This document shows positions 1 to 8,024 of a stretch of DNA of 64,000 nucleotides, piece after piece (position 1 is the first letter of the stretch; each line of letters begins with the position of its first letter). The notes beneath the pieces are model-generated. The model saw only the letters and a list, made by a program, of their open reading frames with translations. It was not told where the DNA came from and ran no database searches. The stretch is from Zingiber officinale (Eukaryota; Streptophyta; Magnoliopsida; Zingiberales; Zingiberaceae), in contig NC_055996.1 in the NCBI RefSeq assembly GCF_018446385.1, forward strand, positions 48,406,365 to 48,470,364, given 5' to 3'. The translations under genes were made by a program, and so were the position numbers.

Positions 1-231
1 GATCGTTCCACGGACCGATCCAAAGCTCCAGTTTCACCTCCTCAGTATAGCTATGAATATCTAGAAGGTAGTTGGATATGAAATCTCACTCTCACAGAGT
101 TAACAGAGGCAACTACAATAGTTTAGTAAAATTTTATTTTACCCAGTTTCCGCACAGTACAACACAGTAGTTTCAGTAGTTAAGGTAGCGATTCGGCTCA
201 CAGCTTAGTACCTAGGAGTTGGGTCGTTACA
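1..231 (-). mobile_element. Gypsy-type LTR end (fragment, cut by window edge)
   Basis: Read on the minus strand, this stretch starts with TGTAACGACCC at 231, a usual start for plant Gypsy LTRs, and runs off the left edge of the window. At 231/232 it meets Copia RNase H coding sequence abruptly, so it is an insertion into Copia element C or a junction caused by one. The far end holds a GATCGTTC/GACCGATC palindrome like those in elements 1 and 2. The other LTR and the target duplication lie outside the window. Confidence 0.55.
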
Positions 232-378
232 GGTAGCCTCCGAGGCAGCCAAAGAAGTTGTATGGCTCAAGAACTTTTTGATGGACTTAGATGTGATTCC
301 TGGTTTACCCAAAATCATCACAATTTATTGTGATAATAGCGGTGCAGTAGTAAACTCGAAGGAACCACGAGCCCATAA
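232..378 (+). pseudogene. Copia element C, RNase H fragment (first part)
   Basis: The plus-strand translation gives the Copia RNase H segment with FLMDLDVIPGLPKIITIYCD followed by a DNSGAV-like stretch. The same segment is in Copia A (50525-50660) and Copia B (62440-62575). It is cut at 378 by element 1 and resumes at 7805 with the ...HIERKYHLIRDI part, so the two pieces were once one reading frame. The rest of the polyprotein is outside the window or was displaced by the Gypsy insertion at 231. Confidence 0.85.
374..378. repeat. Target-site duplication CATAA, left copy (element 1)
   Basis: CATAA directly precedes the TGTTGG start of element 1. The same five bases follow its CCTAACA end at 7805-7809. 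A 5-bp duplication is the normal result of LTR-retrotransposon integration. Confidence 0.9.
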
Positions 379-608
379 TGTTGGTGCAACCTTAGGTCAA
401 GGTTGACCTGGTTGACCCAACTCGAGGTAACTTGACTCGAGTTGTATTTTGATGTTTGACTTGGGAAGATTGTCGGTGCAACCTTAGGTCAAGGTTGACC
501 TAGTTGAGTTGCATGTTGATGTTTGACACTCGTGGAAGAGTTGTATTCTTGATATGGGACAAGAATAGATGTTTGGGAGATTGTAGGTGCAACCTTAGGT
601 CAAGGTTG

Positions 609-1195
609 ACCTGGTTGACCTGAAAAGTCCAAGTGTGGAGACTTGGCAACGGAAAAGTCCAAGCAGGGAGCTTGGCACGCGAAAAGTCCAAGTATGGAGA
701 CTTGGCACGGGAAAAGTCCAAGTATGGAGATTTGCTGGAAAGTCCAAGTATGGAGACTTGGCACTTCAAGCAGGGAGCTTGGCACGAGGAAAAGTCCTAA
801 TCGGGATGTTAGGCAATGGGAAAGCCCTAAGCTGGGATGTTAGGCGGTTGGAAAGTCCCGTGAGTGAAGCCGAGCAGTGAAAGTCCTAGCTGATGTTAGG
901 CAGTGAAATCTGGTGAGTGAAGCCGTGGAAAGTCCCGTGAGTGAAGCGGGCAAGGGAAAATCCAGATGGATCAGGGATGATCGGACGGTGTTGGAAAGTC
1001 CAAGTAGGTCAAGGGAGTGATCGGATACTTGGCACGAAGAGGAAAATCCAGATGGATCGGGATGATCGGACATCCGGTGTGGAAAAGTCTAAGTGGGTCA
1101 AAGGATTGACCGGACACTTAGCGGGAGTGCTAGCAGGTCAAGGGAGTGACCGGATGCTAGGCATGATGTACCAACAGTCAAGGTTGACCGGATGT
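609..1195 (+). repeat. Hairpin minisatellite in the 5' LTR of element 1
   Basis: Tandem units of about 28-31 bp share the framework gaaaagTCC...GGcac. Each forms a short stem-loop (CCAAGT/ACTTGG, CCAAGC/GCTTGG, CCTAA/TTAGG). From about 955 the units become longer two-level hairpins with an inner GGTCA/TGACC-type stem. The stem sequence differs between units but its arms remain complementary. The equivalent array in the 3' LTR (6179-6779) is more complete. Confidence 0.8.
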
Positions 1196-1500
1196 TGGTG
1201 TGGAAGCCTTAGGTTTAGGGTCGAGAAGTGGTCGGCAGACCGATCCAATGATACATAACAATTTCCCTGATCCGCGGTCAGAATCGATCGGACCTCAAGG
1301 TCAATCGAGCTCAATTTTCCTCCACTCTGTTCTAGGAATGTGTCGAGTGAGCACCGAATTAGGTGTTGTACCCCATGAGACCGATCAGGCATCCTCCCGA
1401 TCGGTCCACGACCGATCGAACTGCGAGACCCATACATTCTTCTTGTACTCGTTTGAAAGTTTATGTCACTAGCAACAAAGCATTTCCAGCCTTCTTCTTC

Positions 1501-1510
1501 GGTATAAAGG
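1501..1510 (+). promoter_or_regulatory. LTR TATA box of element 1 (5' LTR)
   Basis: GGTATAAAGG follows a pyrimidine-rich TTCTTCTTC tract. The same motif in the same setting is at 7249-7257 in the 3' LTR, so this is the likely core promoter and marks the end of U3. Confidence 0.6.
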
Positions 1511-2038
1511 GCCGAGGATTCTGAGGTTTCTTCTTCCTTCCGAAGTACTCTTGCTTCGCTTCTTCTTCTTGAGCTTTGTTGAGCTCGTTGGGTGCTAAAG
1601 CTTCGCGTGAGCTTCTTCCTGTTGCTGGTTTTCTAGCTAAGCTTGGATCCAAGAAGCTGCTGCTTCACCAGGGTTCCTGCTGACTTCAAGAAGGCAAGCA
1701 AGTGTTGTTTACATTTCTGTTCTTGTTTTCTTGTTCCTATTTGTACTCCTATTGCTGTTGCAAAGATTGTGGTGAGGTTTCTCCACCCACAAGGAGTATC
1801 TATTAGCCGGGTTTCCGGGGACTCATCCACCGACGGATTGGTAGGCTTCGTCCACCTTACGGACACGCCGAGGAGTAGGAGTTCATCTCCGAACCTTATT
1901 ATATGGTTTGTCTTTCTTCTCCTGTTTTCTTTCTACTTTGTATTTCCGCTGCGCTAACCTAATCGTAGGAAGAAACGAGAAAGATTGGGGTCGGCTATTC
2001 ACACCCCCCTCTCTAGCCGTACGAAGGATCCTAACAAG

Positions 2039-2050
2039 TGGTATCAGAGC
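2039..2050 (+). other. Primer-binding site of element 1
   Basis: TGGTATCAGAGC, two bases after the LTR end, is the complement of the 3' end of plant initiator-Met tRNA, the usual primer for plant LTR elements. The same motif follows every 5' LTR in this window. Confidence 0.9.
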
Positions 2051-2089
2051 CCGGACTGCCAGAAGGTTTAACCGCCGACTGTGCACAAG

Positions 2090-2506
2090 AGCTATGGTCT
2101 GATTGAGTCATGTGGGTACAATATTGACCTCGAACAAAGAAAGTGGGGGCTCCCATGTTAGGATCAAGAGGACCAGACACCAGGCAGGAAGTCCTAGTTG
2201 CGATTAGGCAATGAAGTCCTAGTAGGTCGGGTGGACCGAGGGGCAGGAAGACCTGGTAGGTCAAGGATCGGATGTGGGAAGCCTATGGTCCTTTGTTTGA
2301 GGGGGGGATTGTTGGGGTTGCAAGGTTGCAAACATAGTCCCATATTGAAAACACATGGGAAAGATCATGGGTTTATAAGAGAAAAGATATCTCCATTGGC
2401 ATGAGGCCTTTTGGGGAGAGCCCAAGAGCAAAGCCATGAGGGCCTAGGCCCAAAGTGGACAATATCATGCTATTGTGGAGATATCTAAATTCTTTTCGAT
2501 CCAACA
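2090..2506 (+). mobile_element. Foreign PPT-LTR-PBS block in the leader of element 1
   Basis: Element 2 goes straight from PBS to the ACACCCGGGGGAGCAC leader. Element 1 has about 400 extra bases here. They contain hairpin-repeat sequence (2170-2280), a purine tract GAGGGGGGGAT, a short 197-bp LTR-like unit at 2310-2506 (TGTTGGGGTTGC...GATCCAACA) and a second PBS-like ATTGGTATCA. The order PPT, LTR, PBS is what a junction of two head-to-tail elements or a template switch would leave. The origin of the 2051-2280 part is uncertain. Confidence 0.65.
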
Positions 2507-2548
2507 ATTGGTATCACGGATCAACACCCGGGGGAGCACGGGCTAGAG

Positions 2549-4021
2549 ATGGATCTCTATGGAGAAGACGTCACCATTCCACCCTTCTACGAATGCGGCG
2601 ACTTCGCGTATTGGAAGGTAAGGATGAAGTACTTTCTTATGACTAACATAATGAATTGGTTTTGTGTACAATAAGGTTTTACTCCTCCGGTGGATAAGGA
2701 AGGAAAACCTCTTGAGAAGAAGGAGTGGACAAGAGAACAAATTCACAAATCCGAAATCAACGAAGAGGTAACGAGAATAATTGAATTTTCATTGCCTACT
2801 AACATCTTGTGTAAGATAGGTTACAACAATGCCAAGGAATTATGGGATAACTTGGCCAAGTTCCATGAGGGAAGCTCAAATTCAAGCCATGAAGAGGAGC
2901 TAAGTGAGCCAAGTAGCTCACATCATGGAGGAGAAGATTTAGAAGTTGAGGGTCACTCAACATCTAAAGAAGAAGAGGAGGAGAGTTCCTCTTCAAGGTC
3001 GGAGCAAGAAGAAGAAGCTTCTACCTCCGGAAGGGATGAAGATGAGAGCGTTCATCCATCCTCAACCCTAGGTAACTCAAGCATTTTAATTTCTAGCAAA
3101 TTACACATAATGTGCTTCGAGTGTAGGGAATTTGGGCACTACAAGAGCAAGTGTCCAAAGAGGGTAAGAAAGACTCCACCGGCGCCAAGGGTCAAGGAAG
3201 CCGGAGTCCCGAAACGCAAGGGCAAGGAGCACATCGTGTGCTTCCAATGCAAGCAAAGGGGACACTATAGGAGCCATTGTCCGAGGGGGAGGCAACCTCA
3301 CAAGGGCAAGAGACCGAGCACATCGATAGGGGGAGCTAAGGCAAACTCTAAGGTAACCTCTAAGGTTCATTTTTGCAATTCTAATAAAATTCATGCTAGG
3401 AATTTTATTGCACTTGTCGATAATTACAAGCATGATAACCCTAGGAATCAATACATGTGCTTAGGAGCTAAACATGTGAGTCTAGATAAGGATAATTCTA
3501 GAAAGGCTAACCCTAGGATCAACCCATCTAAGGCTAAGGATAACCTAGGTAGGAATCCCAAATCAACTAGACATATGCCTAGGAATACCTCAAGGAAGAG
3601 TGATAAATCAAAAATTGAGGTATTAGAGAAGGAAAATCAAGTCTTGAGGTCAAGACTTGATACTTTGGAAAAGACTCTTAAAAATTTGGAGAAGTCATCT
3701 CTAGGCTCTAAGGATCAAAAACCAATGTTCAAGGACAAGAAAGGTTTGGGTCACAAACCTAAGTCCCAAGTGGTCAAGCCCACTTACCATAATGTTCCAT
3801 TCGATTATGGAACAAAAACTAGGGCTAGGAAGACCATCACCAAGGTCACAAGGGGAGTCACCCCTAGAGTTGATCTTGATGAGTCCCAAATGACCAAGGC
3901 TTTAAAGCCTAAGAAGGTCATTAGGAGGGTTGCTAGGGAAGTTATCCCTAGTGAATATTTAGTGAACCCAATGAGCTCTAATAGGTATTGGGTTCCTAGG
4001 AGCATTTTCTCTACCCCATAG
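2549..4021 (+). pseudogene. gag-like protein of element 1 (one in-frame stop)
   Basis: The frame opens with ATG at 2549 (MDLYGEDVTIPPF) and is interrupted by TAA at 2672, then stays open in the same frame to TAG at 4019-4021, about 490 codons. The N-terminal part (FAYWKVRMKYFLMTN, AKELWDNLAKFHE) resembles the DUF4219/UBN2 gag domain of Copia elements but is shortened. An acidic Ser/Glu stretch follows, then two CCHC zinc knuckles, MCFECREFGHYKSKC near 3110 and VCFQCKQRGHYRSHC near 3238, a basic linker and a Leu/Glu-rich coiled coil near 3617-3700. The C-terminal part repeats TKVTRGVTPRV and RRVAREVIPSE. It would bind and package RNA. No catalytic domain is present. The copy in element 2 has a frameshift instead of this stop, so the two copies broke independently. 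Confidence 0.85.
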
Positions 4022-5914
4022 ATGGGTTAGAGAGTGTCAACTCCAATAAGAAGGGTAGTTAACCCAACTTTGAGGAGACTCAAGGAGCATTTTCAAGGTT
4101 TTGATAACCTTTGAAAATGAAAAAGAATTATTATTTACTCCTTAAAGAGTAAATTGTGTCATATTTGAAAAATATCGATTTCAATCTTATTTGGCACAAT
4201 TTAAGAAAACCTAGAGAAATACCATAATTGGGATTTTAGTTTTCTCTTAGGGATATATGGGCAATCTAGGGTTAGATTCTAAGTTAGCTAAGGCTAAGGA
4301 TACTTAGATAGGGAATTTAGGTATTTTATTTGTGCTAACTTACCATGATTGGTTGCCATATGCCATGCCATGACATCATATTTATTTTATTATCATTTGA
4401 AATGTCATGATAATGCTTAGGCTAGTTTTATGTCATGTTTATTTAAGTTTCAAACTTTATGCCATGACATCATGACATTGGCACATGTTTTCATTTATGA
4501 TACCATTTTATGCCATGTCATCATCTCTTGCATTGAATTGATTTAAGGATGAAAAACACACTTTGATATTGAGATCAAATTTGTATTTAGAAAATGCATG
4601 AGACCTTAGTCTAAGATATCTAAACCCATATCTCACATCAAAATTGACTTGGATGTGTTTGATGCACTTTAGATGTGTGTGAGATATTAGGATCATGAGT
4701 TAGGATCAAGGTGCATAGTTTTTGTACCTAGATGAGCCTAATTCAAGAAAATGGGGATCATAGGGAAAGCTTGTGTACAAGTCATGTGCATATAGCCCTA
4801 AGATTGTGGTCCCAAATTAAAGAGTTTGAAATCATTTCAAAATTATTTTGAAAAACCTTGATGAAGCTTTCCTAGTGATAGCATTCATCATTGACCAAAG
4901 TGATACAAAGTTGGACTTAACTTTGAACTATTTCAAAGTTTTTGAATTTTGTATCAAGATTTGAAAATGGAAGTTATTTTCATAGAAAACTATTTTTCCA
5001 TGATAGTGTATGATATGAGGAATGTATCCTCAAAGTTTCGTAATTTTTGGAATTTTCTTGAATTTATTAGGAGTTTCTGAATTTCCGGAAGGAGAAATCA
5101 GAAATTCTGATTTCAGTGTCTGGATCGGTCCGGGGACCGATCCAGGGAAGCTCTGATCGGTCTGCGGACCGATCCAGAGAGTTGTGGATCGGTCTGCAGA
5201 CCGATCCAGTGAGTTCCAGTAGCACGAGTGCGATCTGGTGAAGGGCTGATTGGTCTGGGGACCGATCAAGGCGTGCCGAATTTCTGATTTTTCAGCTGTT
5301 GTCTGAAATTTCATTTATGGAAGTGGTGTTTTTGGATTTATAAAGGTTTGGAACTCTCAAAGACATTGTTGGTGCAATGGTCAAGGGGGAGTTGACCTCT
5401 AGGGGGAGTTTTACCTAATTGTCAAGAGGAGTTGACTTTTAGGGGGAGTTTGTACTCCTTAAGACTCTTGAGGATTAGTGATATGGGATTATCACTAAGT
5501 TGATTGTTGAGTTTAGTATCAAGGGGGAAATTAAGAGTTTCAATGAAAGGTATGGGACTTTCATTAGGAAGAAACTCTTGATCTTGATACTCTCCTTTTT
5601 CTTTTTGATGTGTGTCAAAAAGGGGAGAGTGTTCATTGGAGAATTATTGGAGAACCTAAGTTAGGTTATCGGGTTAACCTAAGCTAGGGGAAGAATGTCA
5701 AGGAATGTTCAAGGAAGAACATTGGAATTCTTTTTGATGTGTGTCAAAAAGGGGGAGAATTATTGGAGAACCCAAGTTAGGTTATCGGGTTAACCTAAGG
5801 GGAGAATGTCCAGAGAATGTTCAAGGAAAGAACATTGGACATTGGAAGATGGTTGGAAAACCTAAGTTAGGTTATCGGGTTAACCTAACTTGATTATGAG
5901 TTTTGTCAAACATC
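4022..5914 (+). other. Long 3' untranslated segment of element 1
   Basis: No convincing reading frame. The segment matches 32222-33961 of element 2. It carries four GATCGGTC-type palindromes (5122-5267) and, at 5640-5900, repeated hairpins: TTAGGTTA...TTAACCTAA around GGTTATCGGG three times, and AATGTTC...GAACATT nested in ATGTCC...GGACAT. CTTTTTGATGTGTGTCAAAAAG also recurs. Confidence 0.7.
5122..5267. repeat. Four GATCGGTC palindromes in the 3' UTR of element 1
   Basis: Four units of about 20-22 bp with arms GATCGGTC and GACCGATC around four variable bases (CGGG, TGCG, TGCA, TGGG). They are spaced by 20-60 bp of unrelated sequence. The last unit has one arm changed to GATTGGTC. Confidence 0.85.
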
Positions 5915-5928
5915 AAAAAGGGGGAGAT
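5915..5928 (+). other. Polypurine tract of element 1
   Basis: AAAAAGGGGGAGAT lies directly before the 3' LTR, where plus-strand DNA synthesis is primed. Confidence 0.85.
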
Positions 5929-6178
5929 TGTTGGTGCAACCTTAGGTCAAGGTTGACCTGGTTGACCCAACTCGAGGTAACTTGACTCGAGTTGTATTTT
6001 GATGTTTGACTTGGGAAGATTGTCGGTGCAACCTTAGGTCAAGGTTGACCTAGTTGAGTTGCATGTTGATGTTTGACACTCGTGGAAGAGTTGTATTCTT
6101 GATATGGGACAAGAATAGATGTTTGGGAGATTGTAGGTGCAACCTTAGGTCAAGGTTGACTTGGTTGACCTGAAAAGT

Positions 6179-6534
6179 CCAAGTGTGGAGACTTGGCAAC
6201 GGAAAAGTCCAAGCAGGGAGCTTGGCACGCGAAAAGTCCAAGTATGGAGACTTGGCACGGGAAAAGTCCAAGTATGGAGATTTGGCACTGGAAAAGTCCA
6301 AGTATGGAGACTTGGCACGGAGAAGTCCAAGCAGGGAGCTTGGCACGAGGAAAAGTCCTAACTGGGATGTTAGGCAATGGGAAAGTCCTAACTGGGATGT
6401 TAGGCAGTTGGAAAGTCCTGGTGAGTGAAGCCAGGCAGTGAGAAAGTCCTAACTGGGATGTTAGGCAGTGTGGAAATCCTGGTGAGTGAAGCCAGGTGGA
6501 AAGTCCTGGTGAGTGAAGCCGGGCAAGGGAAAAT
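6179..6534 (+). repeat. Short-hairpin minisatellite
   Basis: About ten units with the form aagTCC-stem-loop-stem-GGca. Stems are CCAAGT/ACTTGG (6179-6196, 6238-6255 and later), CCAAGC/GCTTGG (6209-6225), CCTAAC/GTTAGG (6357-6374 and next unit) and CCTGG/CCAGG (6417-6435). Both arms change together from unit to unit while the loop and linker stay similar. Confidence 0.85.
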
Positions 6535-6779
6535 CCAGATGGATCAGGGATGATCGGACTTCTGGTGTTGGAAAGTCCAAGTAGGTCAAGGGAGTGATCG
6601 GATACTTGGCACGAAGAGGAAAATCCAGATGGATCAGGGATGATCGGACATCTGGTGTGGAAAAGTCTAAGTGGGTCAAAGGGATTGACCGGACACTTAG
6701 CGGGGAGTGCTAGCAGGTCAAGGGAGTGACCGGATGCTAGGCATGATGTACCAACAGGTCAAGGTTGACCGGATGTTGG
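6535..6779 (+). repeat. Two-level hairpin array with constant inner stem and GGA bulge
   Basis: Successive units have outer stems CCAAGTA/TACTTGG (6577-6609), CCAGATG/CATCTGG (6625-6655), CTAAGTG/CACTTAG (6667-6700), CTAGCA/TGCTAG (6710-6740) and CCAACA/TGTTGG (6751-6779). Each encloses an inner stem of the GGTCA(A)/(T)TGACC or GATCA/TGATC kind with an AGGGAG-like loop. On the 3' side a GGA is left unpaired between the inner and outer stems. A further unit at about 6535-6565 has a shorter outer stem. Confidence 0.85.
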
Positions 6780-6812
6780 TGTGGAAGCCTTAGGTTTAGG
6801 GCTGAGAAGTTT

Positions 6813-7192
6813 GGATCGGACTGCAGACCGATCCAATGATACATGGCTCATCTGATCGGTCTGGTGACCGATCAGTGACCGATCAGTATGCTACTGATGG
6901 TTATCTGATCGGTCTGGTGACCGATCAGATACCGAACAGAAGCTCTCTGTTCGGTTACTGATCGGTCTGGTGACCGATCAGTAAGCGAACAGAGGCGAAA
7001 AGAAAGCAGGCTGATCGGTCCACAGACCGATCAAGCCATGTCCTGATCGGTCTGTGAACCGATCAGAGACGAGCATCACGAGAAGGGGAAAGGAAGGGGA
7101 TCGGTCTGTGAACCGATCCACCTCCTCTCTGATCGGTCCACAGACCGATCAGAGACGATCCACCTCTTCCCTGATCGGTCTGCAGACCGATC
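6813..7192. repeat. Nine-unit GATCGGTC/GACCGATC palindrome array
   Basis: Nine near-perfect palindromes with 8-bp arms and a variable 4-base centre, at 6813-6834, 6854, 6907, 6960, 7013, 7043, 7099, 7131 and 7173-7192. Spacers of 10-50 bp are not conserved. Related ACCGAACAG/CTGTTCGGT pieces lie between units. The matching part of the 5' LTR keeps only a remnant. Confidence 0.85.
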
Positions 7193-7198
7193 AGAGTT

Positions 7199-7257
7199 CT
7201 AGCCGTTGCGACGCAACGGCTAGTTTCTTCGCTGTTTCTTCTTCGCAGGTATAAAGG
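7199..7257 (+). promoter_or_regulatory. CCGTTG/CAACGG hairpin and TATA box of the element 1 3' LTR
   Basis: A 25-base inverted repeat (7199-7223) with arms CTAGCCGTTG and CAACGGCTAG sits 26 bases before GTATAAAGG (7249-7257). The same pair occurs in element 2 (34896-34920). The AACGG core resembles plant MYB (MSA-type) sites with one mismatch to the consensus; binding is inference. Confidence 0.55.
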
Positions 7258-7804
7258 GGCTGAGGGATTCTACAGGGTTTCTTCTTCTTCCTTCTGGAAG
7301 TACTCTTCTGCCTGAAGCTTCTGCTTCTTCTTCTTGCTGAGCTTTGTTGAGCTCGTTGGGTGCTAAAGCTTCGCGTGAGCTTCTTCCTGTTGCTGGTTTT
7401 CTAGCTAGGCTTGGATCCGAGAAGCTGCTGCTTCACCAGGGTTCCTGCTGACTTCAAGAAGGCAAGCAAGTGTTGTTTACATTTCTGTTCTTGTTTTCTT
7501 GTTCCTATTTGTACTCCTATTGCTGTTGCAAAGATTGTGGTGAGGTTTCTCCACCCACAAGGAGTATCTATTAGCCGGGTTTCCGGGGACTCATCCACCG
7601 ACGGATTGGTAGGCTTCGTCCACCTTACGGACACGCCGAGGAGTAGGAGTTCATCTCCGAACCTCGTTATATGGTTTGTCTTTCTTCTCCTGTTTTCTTT
7701 CTACTTTGTATTTCCGCTGCGCTAACCTAATCGTAGGAAGAAACGAGAAAGATTGGGGTCGGCTATTCACACCCCCCTCTCTAGCCGTACGAAGGATCCT
7801 AACA

Positions 7805-7809
7805 CATAA
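7805..7809. repeat. Target-site duplication CATAA, right copy (element 1)
   Basis: Identical to 374-378 and directly after CCTAACA. Confidence 0.9.
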
Positions 7810-7969
7810 GACAGGTAAACACATTGAGCGCAAGTACCACCTGATACGAGATATCATAAAGCAAGGAGAAGTTGTTGTTGCCAAGATTGCATCAGTAGAT
7901 AACCTGGCAGATCCTTTCACTAAGGCCCTTCCGGCGAAAGCTTTCGATCAGCAAGCTGAGGGGATGTGA
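7805..7969 (+). pseudogene. Copia element C, RNase H fragment (second part)
   Basis: After the CATAA duplication the Copia frame resumes: HIERKYHLIRDIIKQGEVVV, then a DNLADPFTKAL segment, ending at TGA 7967-7969. It matches the C-terminal end of the Copia A and B polyproteins. It is the remainder of the sequence at 232-378. Confidence 0.85.
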
Positions 7970-8024
7970 ATCAGATGTATGACATCGTTTATGACAACAT
8001 AGTCTTTTAGTATAAGTGGGAGAT

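Larger units (their letters stand above)
379..2036 (+). repeat. 5' LTR of element 1 (1658 bp)
   Basis: The LTR starts TGTTGGTGCAACC and ends GATCCTAACA, and matches 5929-7804 along its length. It is about 220 bp shorter than the 3' copy. It lost minisatellite units near 720-780 and most of the GATCGGTC palindrome array; only a remnant is left at about 1379-1417. A TATA-like GGTATAAAGG lies at 1501-1510. The 3' third (1640-2036) is almost identical in both copies. Confidence 0.9.
379..7804 (+). mobile_element. Element 1: non-autonomous gag-only LTR retrotransposon (TR-GAG/LARD type)
   Basis: A complete element with a 5' LTR (379-2036), primer-binding site, one gag-like reading frame (2549-4021), a long 3' untranslated segment, polypurine tract and 3' LTR (5929-7804), bounded by CATAA duplications. 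The internal part is only about 3.9 kb and I find no protease, integrase, reverse transcriptase or RNase H, so it must have used enzymes supplied in trans. It is inserted in the RNase H region of Copia element C. Element 2 (29116-35505) is a relative with the same plan. The leader carries an extra PPT-LTR-PBS block. Confidence 0.9.
5929..7804 (+). repeat. 3' LTR of element 1 (1876 bp)
   Basis: Starts TGTTGGTGCAACC and ends CCTAACA, followed by the CATAA duplication. In order it contains the hairpin minisatellite (6179-6530), two-level hairpins (6535-6779), a nine-unit palindrome array (6813-7192), the CCGTTG/CAACGG hairpin (7199-7223), a TATA box (7249-7257), and a pyrimidine-rich leader. The last 400 bp are nearly identical to the 5' LTR, which points to fairly recent integration. 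Confidence 0.9.

Noticed and set aside
6813-7192. CRISPR-like array (short palindromic repeats with unique spacers)
   Set aside because: Repeats are true palindromes with variable centres, spacers vary in length, and the array is inside a plant LTR. There are no cas genes.
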